Under the pieces are notes generated by a model. The model did not search any database. It was not told where the DNA came from and saw only the letters and a program-made list of their open reading frames with translations. The translations under genes and the position numbers were made by a program. Positions 35,910 to 48,113 of a stretch of DNA of 64,000 nucleotides are shown one piece after another. Source of the stretch: Tetrahymena elliotti 4EA (taxonomy: Eukaryota > Ciliophora > Oligohymenophorea > Hymenostomatida > Tetrahymenidae); assembly GCA_000231825.2 (NCBI GenBank), contig JH720306.1:842199-906198 (forward strand), in the 5' to 3' direction. Every line of letters begins with the position of its first letter. Position 1 is the stretch's first letter.

Positions 35910-38900
35910 TCATTTATTTCTTGTGTTTGATGATGATATTCTTATTTTATTTGTTTAACCCATTTCGATGTCTGTTTCTTTTTTAGGGTTTGATTTATCT
36001 GTGATATTATATATAGGGATCTCTTTGTTGAGAGCTTCAAGCTATAATTATTTTTCTCCTTATTCATATCTTCCTTCGGCAAAGTTATTAAAGATTTGCT
36101 CTATTGTTGCTTGCCTAACATTGTATGATGCAATATTAAGTTTTCTTTTATTGTGCTCAAATTATTCGAAAACTTTACCTATTGAGATTGAGGAGTTTGT
36201 AATCTTAAATCTATAAAGATTAGAGAAATGCTCTATTATGGAGAACTTACCGAATTCTGAAAGGATGAAATTTTAAATTCTTTCTCCATCGTTTTCAATG
36301 CAAACATATTCTGCCAATTACTCAGCTGTAATACCTTTCTTTTTGTTGATGCTTTAGAACATGGTTTTAGCAGAACCTTCTAAGTCAAATTATTTAATCA
36401 GTTAAGGGCTTCCTAATTTTGTCAAAATATTTTATATTTCTTCTAAAGAATTTAATTTTTGTTGACCAGAAACATTGATATCTCTTAATAATTGCTCTGC
36501 CTTTTACTTAGGAATTTCAGTCTTTACAACTACTTCATATCCCTAACCAAATTTATTTTTAATTTAAGTAAGAGTTCCTAGGCATTTAAATGTACCATTA
36601 ACCATAATAGTTAATTTTGTACAAAGAGCTTCAGCTTCTTCCATAGAGTGAGTAGTTAGAATAATAGATGATTACTTTCTCTTTGTTGATATTCTAGAAA
36701 TAACATTCCACATGAAACGACGAGCTTCAGGATCCATTCCTGTTGATGGCTCATCTAAAAAAACAATTGGAGGATTACCAAGCATTGCTACTGCTACTGA
36801 TAATTTACGTTTGTTACCTCCTGAATATGTTCCAGCTAATTTATTTTCAAATTCAGATAATCCCATTTCTTTGATTTTTTTATTCACTAATCCTTCACGT
36901 AAGTTGTATGGAATACCTTTAATAGCTGCGTACAGCTCTAAATGCTCTCTAGCTGTTAGATTTTCGAGAAGAGCATCAAATTAAGGACAATAGCCAATAT
37001 GCTTTTGAGCTTCACTCATTTATGTACGTAAATCATATCCTTTGATATGGGCTTATCCAGAAGACTATTATATTTCACCTGCTAATATTTTGAATGTAGT
37101 AGTCTTGCCAGCTCCATTAATTCCTAGAAGACCAAAACAATCACCTTCTTTAATACCAAAAGAGACTCTATCAACTGCTACTTTTGGGTCATTTTCATCT
37201 GTATAATAAACTTTCCTTATATTATTGACTCTTACTGTATATTCCTTAGGATTCGTCTTATCAACAACATCTATTTCTTTTTAAACATCTGAATCAAATG
37301 TATTATTAAGATATTTAATCTCTTTATTTCTTTTATGACATATTATTTAAGAGATAGGTTTCATTTCTTTGAAAAACTCAATGATGAAAACTAGTAAAAA
37401 ATATGTAACACCTTCAATAGCGAGGCACATAATATCACCTCCAGCCATATCCATATCATAGGTATCTAAAAGAGTTTATGAACCTATGACTGTAGCATAT
37501 AATTACTTATTAGCCATATTAGTAACACCATACCCAAAACAGAAAGAAGGTAAGATACGAAATACCCATTACAATTTAAGAGCAACTGAATTCGTTGTTT
37601 TAATAATTCTAAGGACCATTACTAAAACTGGAAGAACTGCACCAGTTAAGAAATTAAAGAAGAAACCAGTAACTTAAGCGCTTCCAGATGATTAAAAGAG
37701 GAAACTAAACGAATATGTAAATGGAATCATACCCCATCCATACAAAATGAAGAGAATGCTTATAGCTCCAAGATTATCTCCTGACGCAAACGTATCTATA
37801 TTATATGAAAGAACCATGCAGATACAAATGAATGAAGGAAAAAGATGCTTTATCATATCAACTGCATAGTTACTTGTCCAATAACTGATTAAACTTACAC
37901 CTGAAACTAGTTATTAATGTTTACTTTTTTCTTCATGTTCCTTAACTGTTAATGTTATCAAGGAAGCAGGAATCAGAGATAAACCTATTGCAAAGTTGAA
38001 AGCCGCCACAATACCTTAAGTAGTATTTTAGAAACCTTTAACAGATTTAGGTAGAGGGAAAGGATTAAGGGTTACTGAAATACTTTTAGTGTTATCTCCA
38101 CTTGCCATTTGAAGAATAGCATTATTCATTTAGTTGATAAAAAGAGGTGGAGTATAACAGGATATTGTCTGAGTCTCCACCTCATAGTAAAATTATTTAT
38201 TATTATTATCTATCTTGTTAATATAGTACGAACCTTTTCTATCAAGACTTCTAAGTTAAAAATTTTGGTTATCCCAATCTTACTTTGAAGCTGCATTGTA
38301 AAAAGTTGTTTACCAATCAGAAGGATCAAAATAAGTGAATAAAGTATGCATTTTACCTGAATCTTCAATACCTGAGTAAATGATACCAAGAGGTTAGTCA
38401 TAAATGGAAGGCTCAATTAAAAGTGAAGGACTGGATTAAATGTTATTGATAAGAGTAATTGCAAGACCGACTATGACAATCAAAATAGGAAGAAGAATTT
38501 CACAAAGAAGACCTCTAATATCTCTTTTGAAATAAAGGAATCTCTTTATGCACAAAGCCCTGAAATGAGCACAGAAAATTAAAAATCTATTTTTAATACG
38601 AACTGAATTAAGATCAAAATTATCAACTTGTTCTTCTTCTTCTACTCCTTTTACTTCTTAATTGAGTTATTCTTCTTTGACTTAATGAGATAAACGTGAA
38701 AGAGCTATTTTATTTGCATGCTCTAAATCAGCAACTCTTAAGAATACTTCTTCAAGTGTAGTGATTGAAATACCATATGATTCAATTCTAAATTATGATT
38801 TTTATTGATCAAGTCCTTTGAAAATTGTTGGAAAGACATTCACTGTTTCTGACTTCATTTAGATTGTAATTTCAGCAGATACATCACTAAGAACATTAAT

Positions 38901-41255
38901 AGAAGGATTTATTGATTTAATAAAATTTATTATGGGAGAGCTATCAACTGTATTGTCTTCTTTTACAATTGTCAAATTATAACCAACTCCAAAACGGTCT
39001 TTTAAAAATTCAGATGAACCACAACAAATCAGTTTACCCTTTCCCATAATAGCTATTCTATCACCCAAATAATCAGCCTCATCCATAAAATGAGTGGTTA
39101 AGATAACAATTCTGTCATTTCTATACTACTTTAGCATATCCCAAATATATCTTCTTGCAGAAGTATCCATACCACTTGTAGGTTCATCTAGATAAACTAT
39201 TTAACTTCCACCAATAAATGCTATCGCAACACTTAAACGACGTTTTTAACCACCAGAAAGATTTTTACTTAAAACATCAGCCTTTTCTCTTAAATCAACA
39301 TCATCAACAAACTTTTCAACTTCTTCTTTAATTAACTAGCTATTAGTCATTCCCTTGAAAGATGAATAAAGGTACAAATGTTCACGGACAGTCAAATTAT
39401 CAAATAAGATATCATGTTGAGGACAAACACCTATAAATGATCTTATTTCTTCCATTTGAGTTTCAATATCTATGCCATTCACTTCAGCCCATCCACCAGA
39501 CATGCTAAGAAGGCCAGTGAGCATTGACAAGGTAGTAGTTTTACCAGCACCATTATGTCCAAGCAAAACAAATATTTGATCCTTGTACATAGTAAGATTC
39601 AAATTATCAACAGCCTTGAAAGGTTCCCCTCTACCATAAAAAGTTTTTTAAAGGTTTCTGATTTTTAAAACTTCATTTCTTTTTTCTTAATCTTTCAAAA
39701 GCTGAGTAACATCTTCAATGTTATTTTAATTGTTAAATTCTAGTTAAATTTCTTCATCTTTCTATCTTCTTTGTTATCTAATTTCTTCATGTGAAACAGC
39801 TACTTTATTTTTCTTTAAGAAGCAATCAAGGAAGAAAAGTGGCTTTCTTTTACGACCAAATTCATTAGGTATGACTTAATCTAAGTATAAAGCTAAAATT
39901 GCAAATACAGATATATTCAGTAAATTCATAAGAATTTATGTTTAAACATCAAAATTATTAATTTCATAGTCAGCATTTCTAAATCCAATACCACCTAAAT
40001 TAGCTTCTAAGACAAGTATCAGATTACTTGAGCGAATAATTCCGCAGTGAGTCGAAAAAGAACCTCCTGTGTATTCACCTCTTGATTTAATGTCTGCACT
40101 CTAGAAAAATGCATCAGCCATGTACATTAATAAAAACCAGATCATAGAAATAATTGCTCCTATTTTAGAACGAGTGAAGAAAGCTTGAACAAACAAAGCT
40201 TAAAAGATTAGAGAAATAGTAAAGAGCCAGAACCAAATGAATAAAAAGAAATAATCACTTTTTTTGAAAATAGAAATTTTAAGAACCATAGCCATTAGCA
40301 ATGAGATGATTGTATAAGTGATAAGATATTGTATTATATAGGAGAGATAAAAAGAGGAATCTTACATACCCATTATTTTCATACCTTCTCTTATTTTTTT
40401 CTCTTTTTCAATTAAAAGACTTTGAACAAGACGCAAGAAGCTTAAGATCATAGGGAGAATCATGAAAGGACCAAAGTTATTGCTTAATTATTGATCAATT
40501 TTGTCTTATGTGTAAGCAGGAGATTGAATAGGATAAATTTTAGCAGTTATCCCAGCAGAGGGATTTCCAGTTTCTTTTTTTAAGATAAGATTATCTATGT
40601 AATGTTGAAGAGTTAAAAAACCTGACTCCACCCATAAATCAAACAAAGGATCTTTCATTTCTGTTTTGTATTTATAAACATCAGGACGAGTAGTATCAGG
40701 GACATCATCATCTTCATGAGTAGGTGGGCCAGTGTTATTGAAAATAAGTTGATATTGATATTTGCCAGAAACAGGACTAGGTAATTCAATACCAAAGCAA
40801 ATTTCCCATTCATACCCATCTTCTTGAACGAAATCAAAAAGAGCATCAACACTTGCCCATCTTTTAGTTTTGTAGCCAAACTCTGTTTAAAGCATATGAT
40901 CTACTTAATCTACGAGATCTCCAGTTTCAGGAATAATAGCAACATATCCGTTTCTAAAAGAATTTCCTCCTTAAGTTCTTCCAATGCATTGAACAAGAGG
41001 AGGTTTAATCTTTTTACCATTTGTATCTACTTATCCAGTTGGAATGTTAGGATAATAAATTGCTACATCAGGTTTATCAAAGTATGTTTATACAGGTACT
41101 TATACTCTATCAACATTACTTCTTAGAATAGTCATAGTAATAAAAGTTAATATTACAGGTAAAACTATTTCAAAGCAGCTGCAGCCCCAACTTCTACGCC
41201 ACAGTATCCAATTTTTCTTTAGTAGAGCCTTCAGATGGCTAGTAGTTTTACTCAT
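35910..41255 (-). CDS. Full-length ABC transporter, subfamily A
   Basis: One uninterrupted exon of 5346 nt encoding 1781 aa, TGA at 35912-35910. Layout is TMD1-NBD1-TMD2-NBD2. The N-terminus ([17 protein letters not shown], then a hydrophobic helix) is typical of ABCA. A large luminal loop and a block of membrane helices follow. NBD1 has Walker [12 protein letters not shown] (~residue 565), signature LSGGQKRRLS and Walker [16 protein letters not shown]2 has [11 protein letters not shown] (~1377), [10 protein letters not shown] and [13 protein letters not shown]. The C-terminal [12 protein letters not shown] matches the ABCA regulatory tail. Both sites keep their key residues, so it should be active; ABCA proteins usually export lipids. 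Several Gln codons in conserved motifs are TAA, as in the NBD1 signature. The gene is unusual here in having no intron. Confidence 0.96.
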
Positions 41256-42699
41256 AGAGCTAGTTTGAGTGGTACTTTAAATAGATTGAGAATCAGATAT
41301 TGACAAATTTTAAGCTTGAGAAAGTTAATTTTAAGTATTTGATTAGTATTAAATTTTAAGTTAAGAATTATTTTTAGAAGTGAATGCTTTGAGTAATTGT
41401 TAATTAATTTAACTTTACAAAATCGTTAATTTTTTGATAAATGTTTAGTTTGAATAATATTTTTTAATAATTAAATATATAATATTATTGAATTAGACTA
41501 ACATTTAATATTTATATTAACCTTACACTTGATGTATAGATAGATATATTTCATTTGAATTTCATAAAATATTCACATTTTAACTATTCTATTTTAATGA
41601 ATATTTTCCCTTTTTTACTCAATATTTCAATAAATAAAAATTATTTAAATTTTTTCAATATTGATTTGGCCTGATTTAGTTTTACAATTACTTTTAATTA
41701 TCAATAAAAAATATAATTTTGTTAGAATTTATCAAAAATTAAATGAATTACTTTATTCAAGAAGAGAATCTAGTTTATAGATGGATTAATAATTGATTTA
41801 CTATTACTCTAAAAATAAATAAAAATCAATCCAAAACAAAAACAATAATATTATTTTACTTTTTTACAAAATTAATTTTAATTTTGAAAAACTAATGAAA
41901 ATCCTCATACTTTCTTTAAAACAATTTTCAAATTTAAAAGCTATTTATAATTTCTATTTTTAATAGAAGTTGTTTTTGATTAATTTTGATTCTGATTAAC
42001 CCTTTTTTAAATTTTACCTCAATTTTTTAATGATTTGAAAAGATTACTAAATTTTTTAATAGATTAAAAAAAAAAGCTAAAAATTAAAAATAATACAACT
42101 TTGTGGCTGGATATTAAAATAAAAATGGATGCTTTCACCTTGTCAATTTGTCTAGAATAAAATAATTAAATTTTTTAAAAATTAAACTTTAAAGTAATTA
42201 AATATTAAAGCTATTAATAAATTCTTTATTTATTTGTTTGGTTTTAAACAGTATTATTCTTTCTCTATTTTATTAATCAAATTTGAACTTAAATTATGAC
42301 TAAAATAATTTGAATTTCAAAATTATGTAAGATAATTTACATATTTTTAAGTGAATATTGTGATAATAAAATTTCTCTATTATAAATTTCCCTTTAAGTT
42401 GTTTTATGAAAATGTAAAAACTAATAACTCCCCAAAAATTAAGTTTTTTAATTGAATAAAAATATCTTAAAAAAACAACTTAATTTTAAATATCATTTAA
42501 ATAAAAAATAATTTTATTTTTAAAAAGTTTTCTTTCTAGATTTTTAAATTAGGTGTTTATAAATACAATTTTTGAATATACACAAGTGAAGCAAAATTAA
42601 TTTCTAATTACAATTTTAAGTGTTTTCAAAAAAAACAATATTTCAAAGATACATGGAAAATAAGAAAAACTTCTTTTATATTACTTGACTTAATTATTT
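41256..42699. other. Extremely AT-rich intergenic region
   Basis: 5' flank of the ABCA gene plus about 1.3 kb of A/T tracts. No gene seen. Confidence 0.5.
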
Positions 42700-43326
42700 T
42701 TATTTTTATTATTCAGTAGAGTCTATTCCAATCAACTTCTCAAATTCTTTTGCTATTTTTAAGATATCTAAAAGGGAAAATAATATAACAAAAATATTAT
42801 AAAGCAAATAAAACATAAAATAATTTTTTAAAGATTAAAAAATTGAAAAATAAATTTGAATTTTTGTTGATGAAATTAACAACTTTATTTAAAGATGCAA
42901 TATAATCCCTACTATTTTTTAAACTAGTTAGCAGTTTGATATATTTCTAAATTTTAATGAAAATAACATAGAAATATAAAATTTTTGTTACACCAAGTTA
43001 AAAATTTAAGTTAAAGAATAAAATTGCCTTATTATATTTTATATAAGTAATAAATTACATAATAAAGACACATATAATACCTTTTCTTCAAAATAAATAA
43101 TCATTTTTTTCATCCAAATAACCAATTTTTGTATCTTCAAAATTTTTTCTAATCTTTGAAGAAAATGATATAAAGTTTCGGAACAAACAACCTAATCCCT
43201 AAAATAATAATTTAATAGTAAACAATTGTCAAATAAATTCATGATGAAGATCTTTATTGTACATTTTTACTCATGATAAGGCTATTAGGCTATTATGAAA
43301 CCTATTACACAATAATTATGAATCAT
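42700..43326 (-). CDS. Possible small multi-exon gene, model uncertain
   Basis: Coding-like pieces separated by AT-rich gaps with GT/AG ends on the minus strand. The proposed start is ATG 43326-43324. Exon 1 runs to ~43266, then an intron GTAAAAATG...TTTTAG. Exon 2 includes CSETLYHFLQRLEKIL and VIWMKKMIIYFEEK. After GTATTATATG...AAATTTAG comes YIKLLTSLKNSRDYIASL. A last piece reads ILKIAKEFEKLIGIDSTE. The heptad-like pattern suggests a short helical protein. The final exon junction could not be made to agree in phase, so the 3' end is unresolved. No family recognised. Confidence 0.35.
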
Positions 43327-44222
43327 TTTTTTTTGGTATTTAAAAATTTTGAAAAATTAGAAATGTTTTAAAGCTAAAGTAATAAGTAGTTTCAATACTT
43401 TAAAATGATAAAAATAAGATTTAGATTTTAGTTTTTTCAATATTTGTTAGTTTAAATTTTAAATTTATCTATTTTAATTGAGTATTAATTTTTAGGATAG
43501 ACATTTTCTTGTAAAATAATAGACAATAATTTTTTTAAATTAAGTAAATATAAATCATCAATTTTTATAAATTCGTTTAAGTTAATAATTTATAATAAAT
43601 GAGAGTTGATAAAGTATATTTAATAAATAATAATTAAAAATAAATTTTATTTTTAATATTAAAAAGATTTATTAATTTATATTTAATTTATTTAAGATAT
43701 TTTTCTTATCAGTTTTAGATTTAAAGAAAACTGAGAGAAAGCTTTTTTTTATCTTATTAATCTATACTATTATTTCAAATCATATTTTGTTAGACATTCA
43801 AAGCAGTTATAGCAATTCTTATGGTAATTGTAATGATAGATATTATTTTATTTATCATATTGTTATTGTCTATCTCCAAAAATCAAATTCGATAATAAAA
43901 TGTAACTATTAATAGATATTAAAAATAAAAAATAAAATTACTCATCTAAAGTATTATAAAACATTTTATATCAATCATACCTTATCTTGTTGATGGTAGT
44001 AAATTTTTATTTAGAGAGGCTGTGTGTGATTATTGATAATAATACATAAGTTAAAGAATACATTAAAGAGAAAATCTGTTCGCAAAAACCTAAAATAAAT
44101 AAATTATTTAGTGTTATCTGATAAAAAAGAAATATATAGGAATAACTCTGCAAAAAATAATTAATTAAAAGTAATACTCAAGTATCCAAATTACATTTTA
44201 AAAGAAAAACAAATTATAGGTT
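43327..44222. other. AT-rich divergent intergenic region
   Basis: No gene seen. It carries the 5' flanks of the small minus-strand gene and of the ALIX/Bro1 gene. Confidence 0.45.
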
Positions 44223-47200
44223 ATGGATTTTATTAGGTTTCCCTTCAAGACAACAAATTAAACAAAAATAAAGGAAAGCTTTAGGAAGCATATTATATCT
44301 AAGTATGGTGGTGAAGAGGCGTTTTAAGCAGTAGAAAAGGCTTTTGAAACAATTAATGAATTAAGAGATAGATTGAATTTTGATCAAATATCAATTAATA
44401 ACTTAGCAGAATGTGAAAATTTAGAGAGGATTATATACAAATATTTAAAATATGCATAGTAACTATAAAAGAAGTATGCTATTTTGTTTCATTTTATAAT
44501 ATTTTCTTCTTTAGATTAGTTAATATAAAGTAATTTTTGTTTTTTCAATATATTTTATGAATCTAAACATCTTAGGTTCAAGTTCGAGAGTTGGTAGCAA
44601 GATAGAGTAAATATAGAGTTTTCGTGGACTGATTCTTTTAGATAAAAGGAAGTTGTTACGAAGACTAGCAATTTGAGGGTAGAAATGTGTTCTATCTTAT
44701 ATAATTTAGCTATTCTACTTTATTATATTGGTATTTCATACATGAATACCGGATCATCAGATGGTCGCAAGAATGCTATCAAAAAGTATAGGTAAAGACA
44801 ATTAAAATTGTTTTATCTTTAGAGATTTAGATATTTTGCTATTAATAGTGCTTGAATAATATTTTTTTTTATAATACATAATCAAAAGATATGCTTTATG
44901 GGCAATTATGGAATTAAAGAGGAATCTTCCATCAATCATAAAAGATCTGAAAAAGCCCCACTTAGACTTTACAGTACAAAATATCTCAACACTTGAAAAC
45001 ATCTTGTATGGCCTTTGTTATATTTGTTTATTTTTCAACTTGGAGTAAAATGAGGTTCAAATTGGTATCTAGCATATAGGTAATTAATGTTTATTTGCCT
45101 GATCATAATATTTTTATTCTGATCACATAATATTTGCGCGTTTAATTTTTTTACTTGAATAATATCAGATCTTTAATTTTTTAAGAAAATATAGAGTTTT
45201 CTTTGCTAATGTTAATTATTATTATATTTCTAAAAAGCATCTTTGGCAGGTGAGGCAAATAAGCATTTCTAGCTTGCATTAAAAATTACTAATGAAGTAT
45301 TCAATGACTAGAATACTAGTTTTTCTAAAAATTTTCTACTTGAACAAAAGAAATTCTTATATTCAAATACAGTTTATTATTTTGGTATGACAGCCCTTAA
45401 AATGGCTAAGCACCATGAAAAAAAGCTGGAAACTGACCAAAGCTCTCCTCATATGGGTATCGCAATTGCTTACCTTGAAAAGGCTAGAGGAATATTGTAA
45501 ATTGCAATGAAAAATTTAGACAACATATCTCAATCAAAGAAAGAGAGTATTAGTAAACTTAGTTAATCTATAGAATAATTATATCAAGAATTTGTTTAAA
45601 GAAATCAAAAAGTAAATAATCTTTTATATTTATTTATTATTTTGTTCAGATACAAAAATATCTTATCAAAAAAAAAAATTATTTTTTGATTTTTAGATTA
45701 ATGAAAAAATTCTTTTGTAAATATTTTAATATAAAAAAGATATATAGATAGTAGATAATTAATGAATAATAATTGCCAATGACATAGCTTTAATAGAATA
45801 TAAGAATAGTTTTTGCTATGCCTCCTGACTTAGAAGTTGAGTAGCCTGATGAAGCTTAGTTTAGAAACTTACTCTCTCCAGATATTATTCAACTTCTTAA
45901 GGAGGTCAAGAAAATAGCAGAAAGAAATAAAACTGAGGTATGTAATAATTTGAAAGCTTTAAAAGAGTTTAGAATTAAGAGTTATTTATCTAACTTTGTA
46001 AATGGATATTTGGAAATGTTGTAACAGTCTTCTCATTTTTAACAGAAGAATGGTAATATGATGAATTAAATTAGAATGTCTCGTCATCTACCTTTGACTA
46101 TTTAACAAAAGCTTGATGCTATTGATAAAAAAAAAGGTGAAGAAGAAATATTAAGATTAATTACTGTTTTAGATGATAATAGCACAAATGCATAGATATA
46201 TATAAATGAATGTTTAGAAAAGCTTAAAAAAGAAGAAATTGATGATGAAGCTAATAGAAACAAATACAAAGAATTATGGGAAATAGTTCCTTCTACTTAA
46301 GCCAATCATAGCTACATCATGAAGATTAAAGGTAAATAAATATAAATTAAATTTTTGTTAAATTTTTCTAAAAGAATTATAAAGCAATTTAAGAGAGGGT
46401 GAGGCTATAGATAATCAATCGAAGTTCCAATATTAAGAACTTTAGTTCTATTTTAAAATGATTAGATAAGGCAAAGACTATATAATATCACTTATCCCAT
46501 AAGCATAGGATTAGCAGTTTGCTAGAGATTTCACTACACAAATAGAGAATATAAATTAATTGGAAGAAAGTGTCTGCAATATTATAAACTAAGTAGAATT
46601 AGAGACTGAATCAAATAAAGATTATTTAACAAAAATAGATATTCAGCTGCTACTTTCTTAAGCAAGTCAACAAAGATTGAATAGAGATAAAACAATTGAA
46701 TTCATTTGCTAATAATCAAACCATATATTCATCACCCTTAATCAAATAGTAAATATATTTTTTCATTTTACGGATATTTTAAACTTTTTATGTTGTTAGA
46801 TTAATCAAGCATCTCTGATGGTAGAAGAAATATGTAAAATAGCTCAGTTCCTCAACTCCAAAAAAATGGCAAATGAAGCTTAAGATTCAATTAAAGTAAT
46901 ATTGAAAACTAAGGATATTTATTTAGTAAAATGTTTGATTTTATCAAAAGGAAATAGAAAAAATAAATAACGGATTAGGAAGAATCATGGAATTATAAAG
47001 TGATTTAGAGTAAGGTATAGAATTTTATAAATTACTATTTGCAGCTATTACAGATGTCGATTGTGAAATAGAAGATTATCTCACATCAAGGTAGCAGTTA
47101 AAAGAAAACTAAATGTACATTTTAGACGTTAAATAAAAGAATGAGGACAATGATGGATATGTCACTGATTAACCTTTCTTTGGAGATGGTGGCTTCCCTA

Positions 47201-47283
47201 TTGGATAAAGTAAGTATATACCTGCTAAAAATCAATAATAAAGCTTTGTCAATTAAAGTTCAGAAATTGATCATACATGGTGA
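44223..47283 (+). CDS. ALIX/Bro1-family ESCRT-associated protein (BRO1 + V domain)
   Basis: Nine exons: 44223-44473, 44515-44529, 44576-44791, 44889-45079, 45238-45611, 45650-46331, 46375-46748, 46800-46895 and 46951-47283. They sum to 2532 nt, 843 aa. The N-terminus MDFIRFPFKTTNQTKIKESF and FSWTDSFRQKE...LRVEMCSILYNLAILL, DGRKNAIKKYRYALWAIMELK and ASLAGEANKHFQLALK follow the BRO1 domain in order. The second half is helical like the ALIX V domain, ending near TW-TGA. There is no long proline-rich tail. BRO1 binds ESCRT-III (CHMP4/Snf7), and the V domain binds YPXnL-type motifs and ubiquitin in multivesicular-body sorting and membrane abscission. Exon 2 is only 15 nt. Intron 5 is either 38 nt or, with acceptor at 45754, 143 nt (808 aa); the longer form removes a K/F-rich low-quality stretch and may be preferable. 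Confidence 0.88.
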
Positions 47284-47624
47284 TTGATATATTCTAGTTT
47301 CTTCATGTTTTGTGTATAAATATTCAACCTCTAAAAAAAACTATTGTAATAAATAATCTATTTAATAAATTTCAATATTTTATAAAGAAGTATCTTATTT
47401 TATTTTATCTATGATTTTCCTTTGTGTCCTAAATTATATATGATCAATGATTAATTAAAAATGATAGAAAATTAATTAAATTTAGATTTAAATAAATTAT
47501 TAAGTATTGTATCTAAATTCATAAAGAAGAAATAAGTAATATGAAAATCCCAAAAATAAATACATACTAGAATCTCAAGAGATTAATTATCACCACATAA
47601 TATTCTGATTGAGATTGTTTTTTT
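47284..47624. other. Intergenic region
   Basis: AT-rich spacer between the ALIX gene and the next plus-strand gene. Nothing identified. Confidence 0.45.
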
Positions 47625-47921
47625 ATGATAGTACTTATTTAATTTATATATTCGGTCAGTGCGATTAATGCATTTACTGAATTTACAGATTAAAAAATTA
47701 ATTAAATATCCTCTTTCCTATTAACTTTTATATTTGCTAACTAAAATTCAGATAGATAAATAGATAACAATAACAGTCAAAACACTCAAGTATAGTTCGA
47801 AACCTTAACTAAATTTAGCAAAAAATATAGTTTACTCAGTTTAAATCATATTGAGATAGGTTTAGACACTAAATAAATAGTTTTATAAATAAAATAATTG
47901 TTTTTTTAATACATTGATTGA
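47625..47921 (+). CDS. Possible 5' exon of the next gene, or a small separate gene
   Basis: A 98-codon frame, ATG 47625-47627 to TGA 47919-47921. The first ~25 residues are hydrophobic (MIVLIQFIYSVSAINAF). A later stretch reads NNNSQNTQVQFETLTKFSKK and SLLSLNHIEIGLD. It lies just upstream of the double-CNBD gene on the same strand and may be its first exon. I could not find splice sites that join the two in phase. Confidence 0.35.
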
Positions 47922-48113
47922 GAGAAATGCTTCTCCAAAAGGTACTAGCACTGTAATTCATTTACATACAATTAATATTCATTTATCTTTTAGCAAAGAT
48001 TAATTTTATGGAGATATTGAAATGTTTGTCAAATTAATATTAGAAATAGGTAAAAAGATTAAAATAAAGATGCAGAGGAAAATAAACATTAAGATCCATT
48101 TTCTAAGGCAGTA

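Noticed and set aside
36712..36984. Plus-strand ORF of 90 codons within the ABCA region
   Set aside because: Antisense shadow of the conserved NBD2 of the ABCA gene, which is clearly coded on the minus strand.
44576..44600. GTTCAAGTTCGA resembling a tRNA T-loop
   Set aside because: It is inside a conserved BRO1 exon (KFKFES) and has no acceptor or anticodon stem around it.
44820..44888. Coding reading YFAINSA... directly after exon 3 of the ALIX gene
   Set aside because: It hits TGA; a longer intron (44792-44888) joins KKYR to YALWAIMELK and matches the BRO1 domain better.
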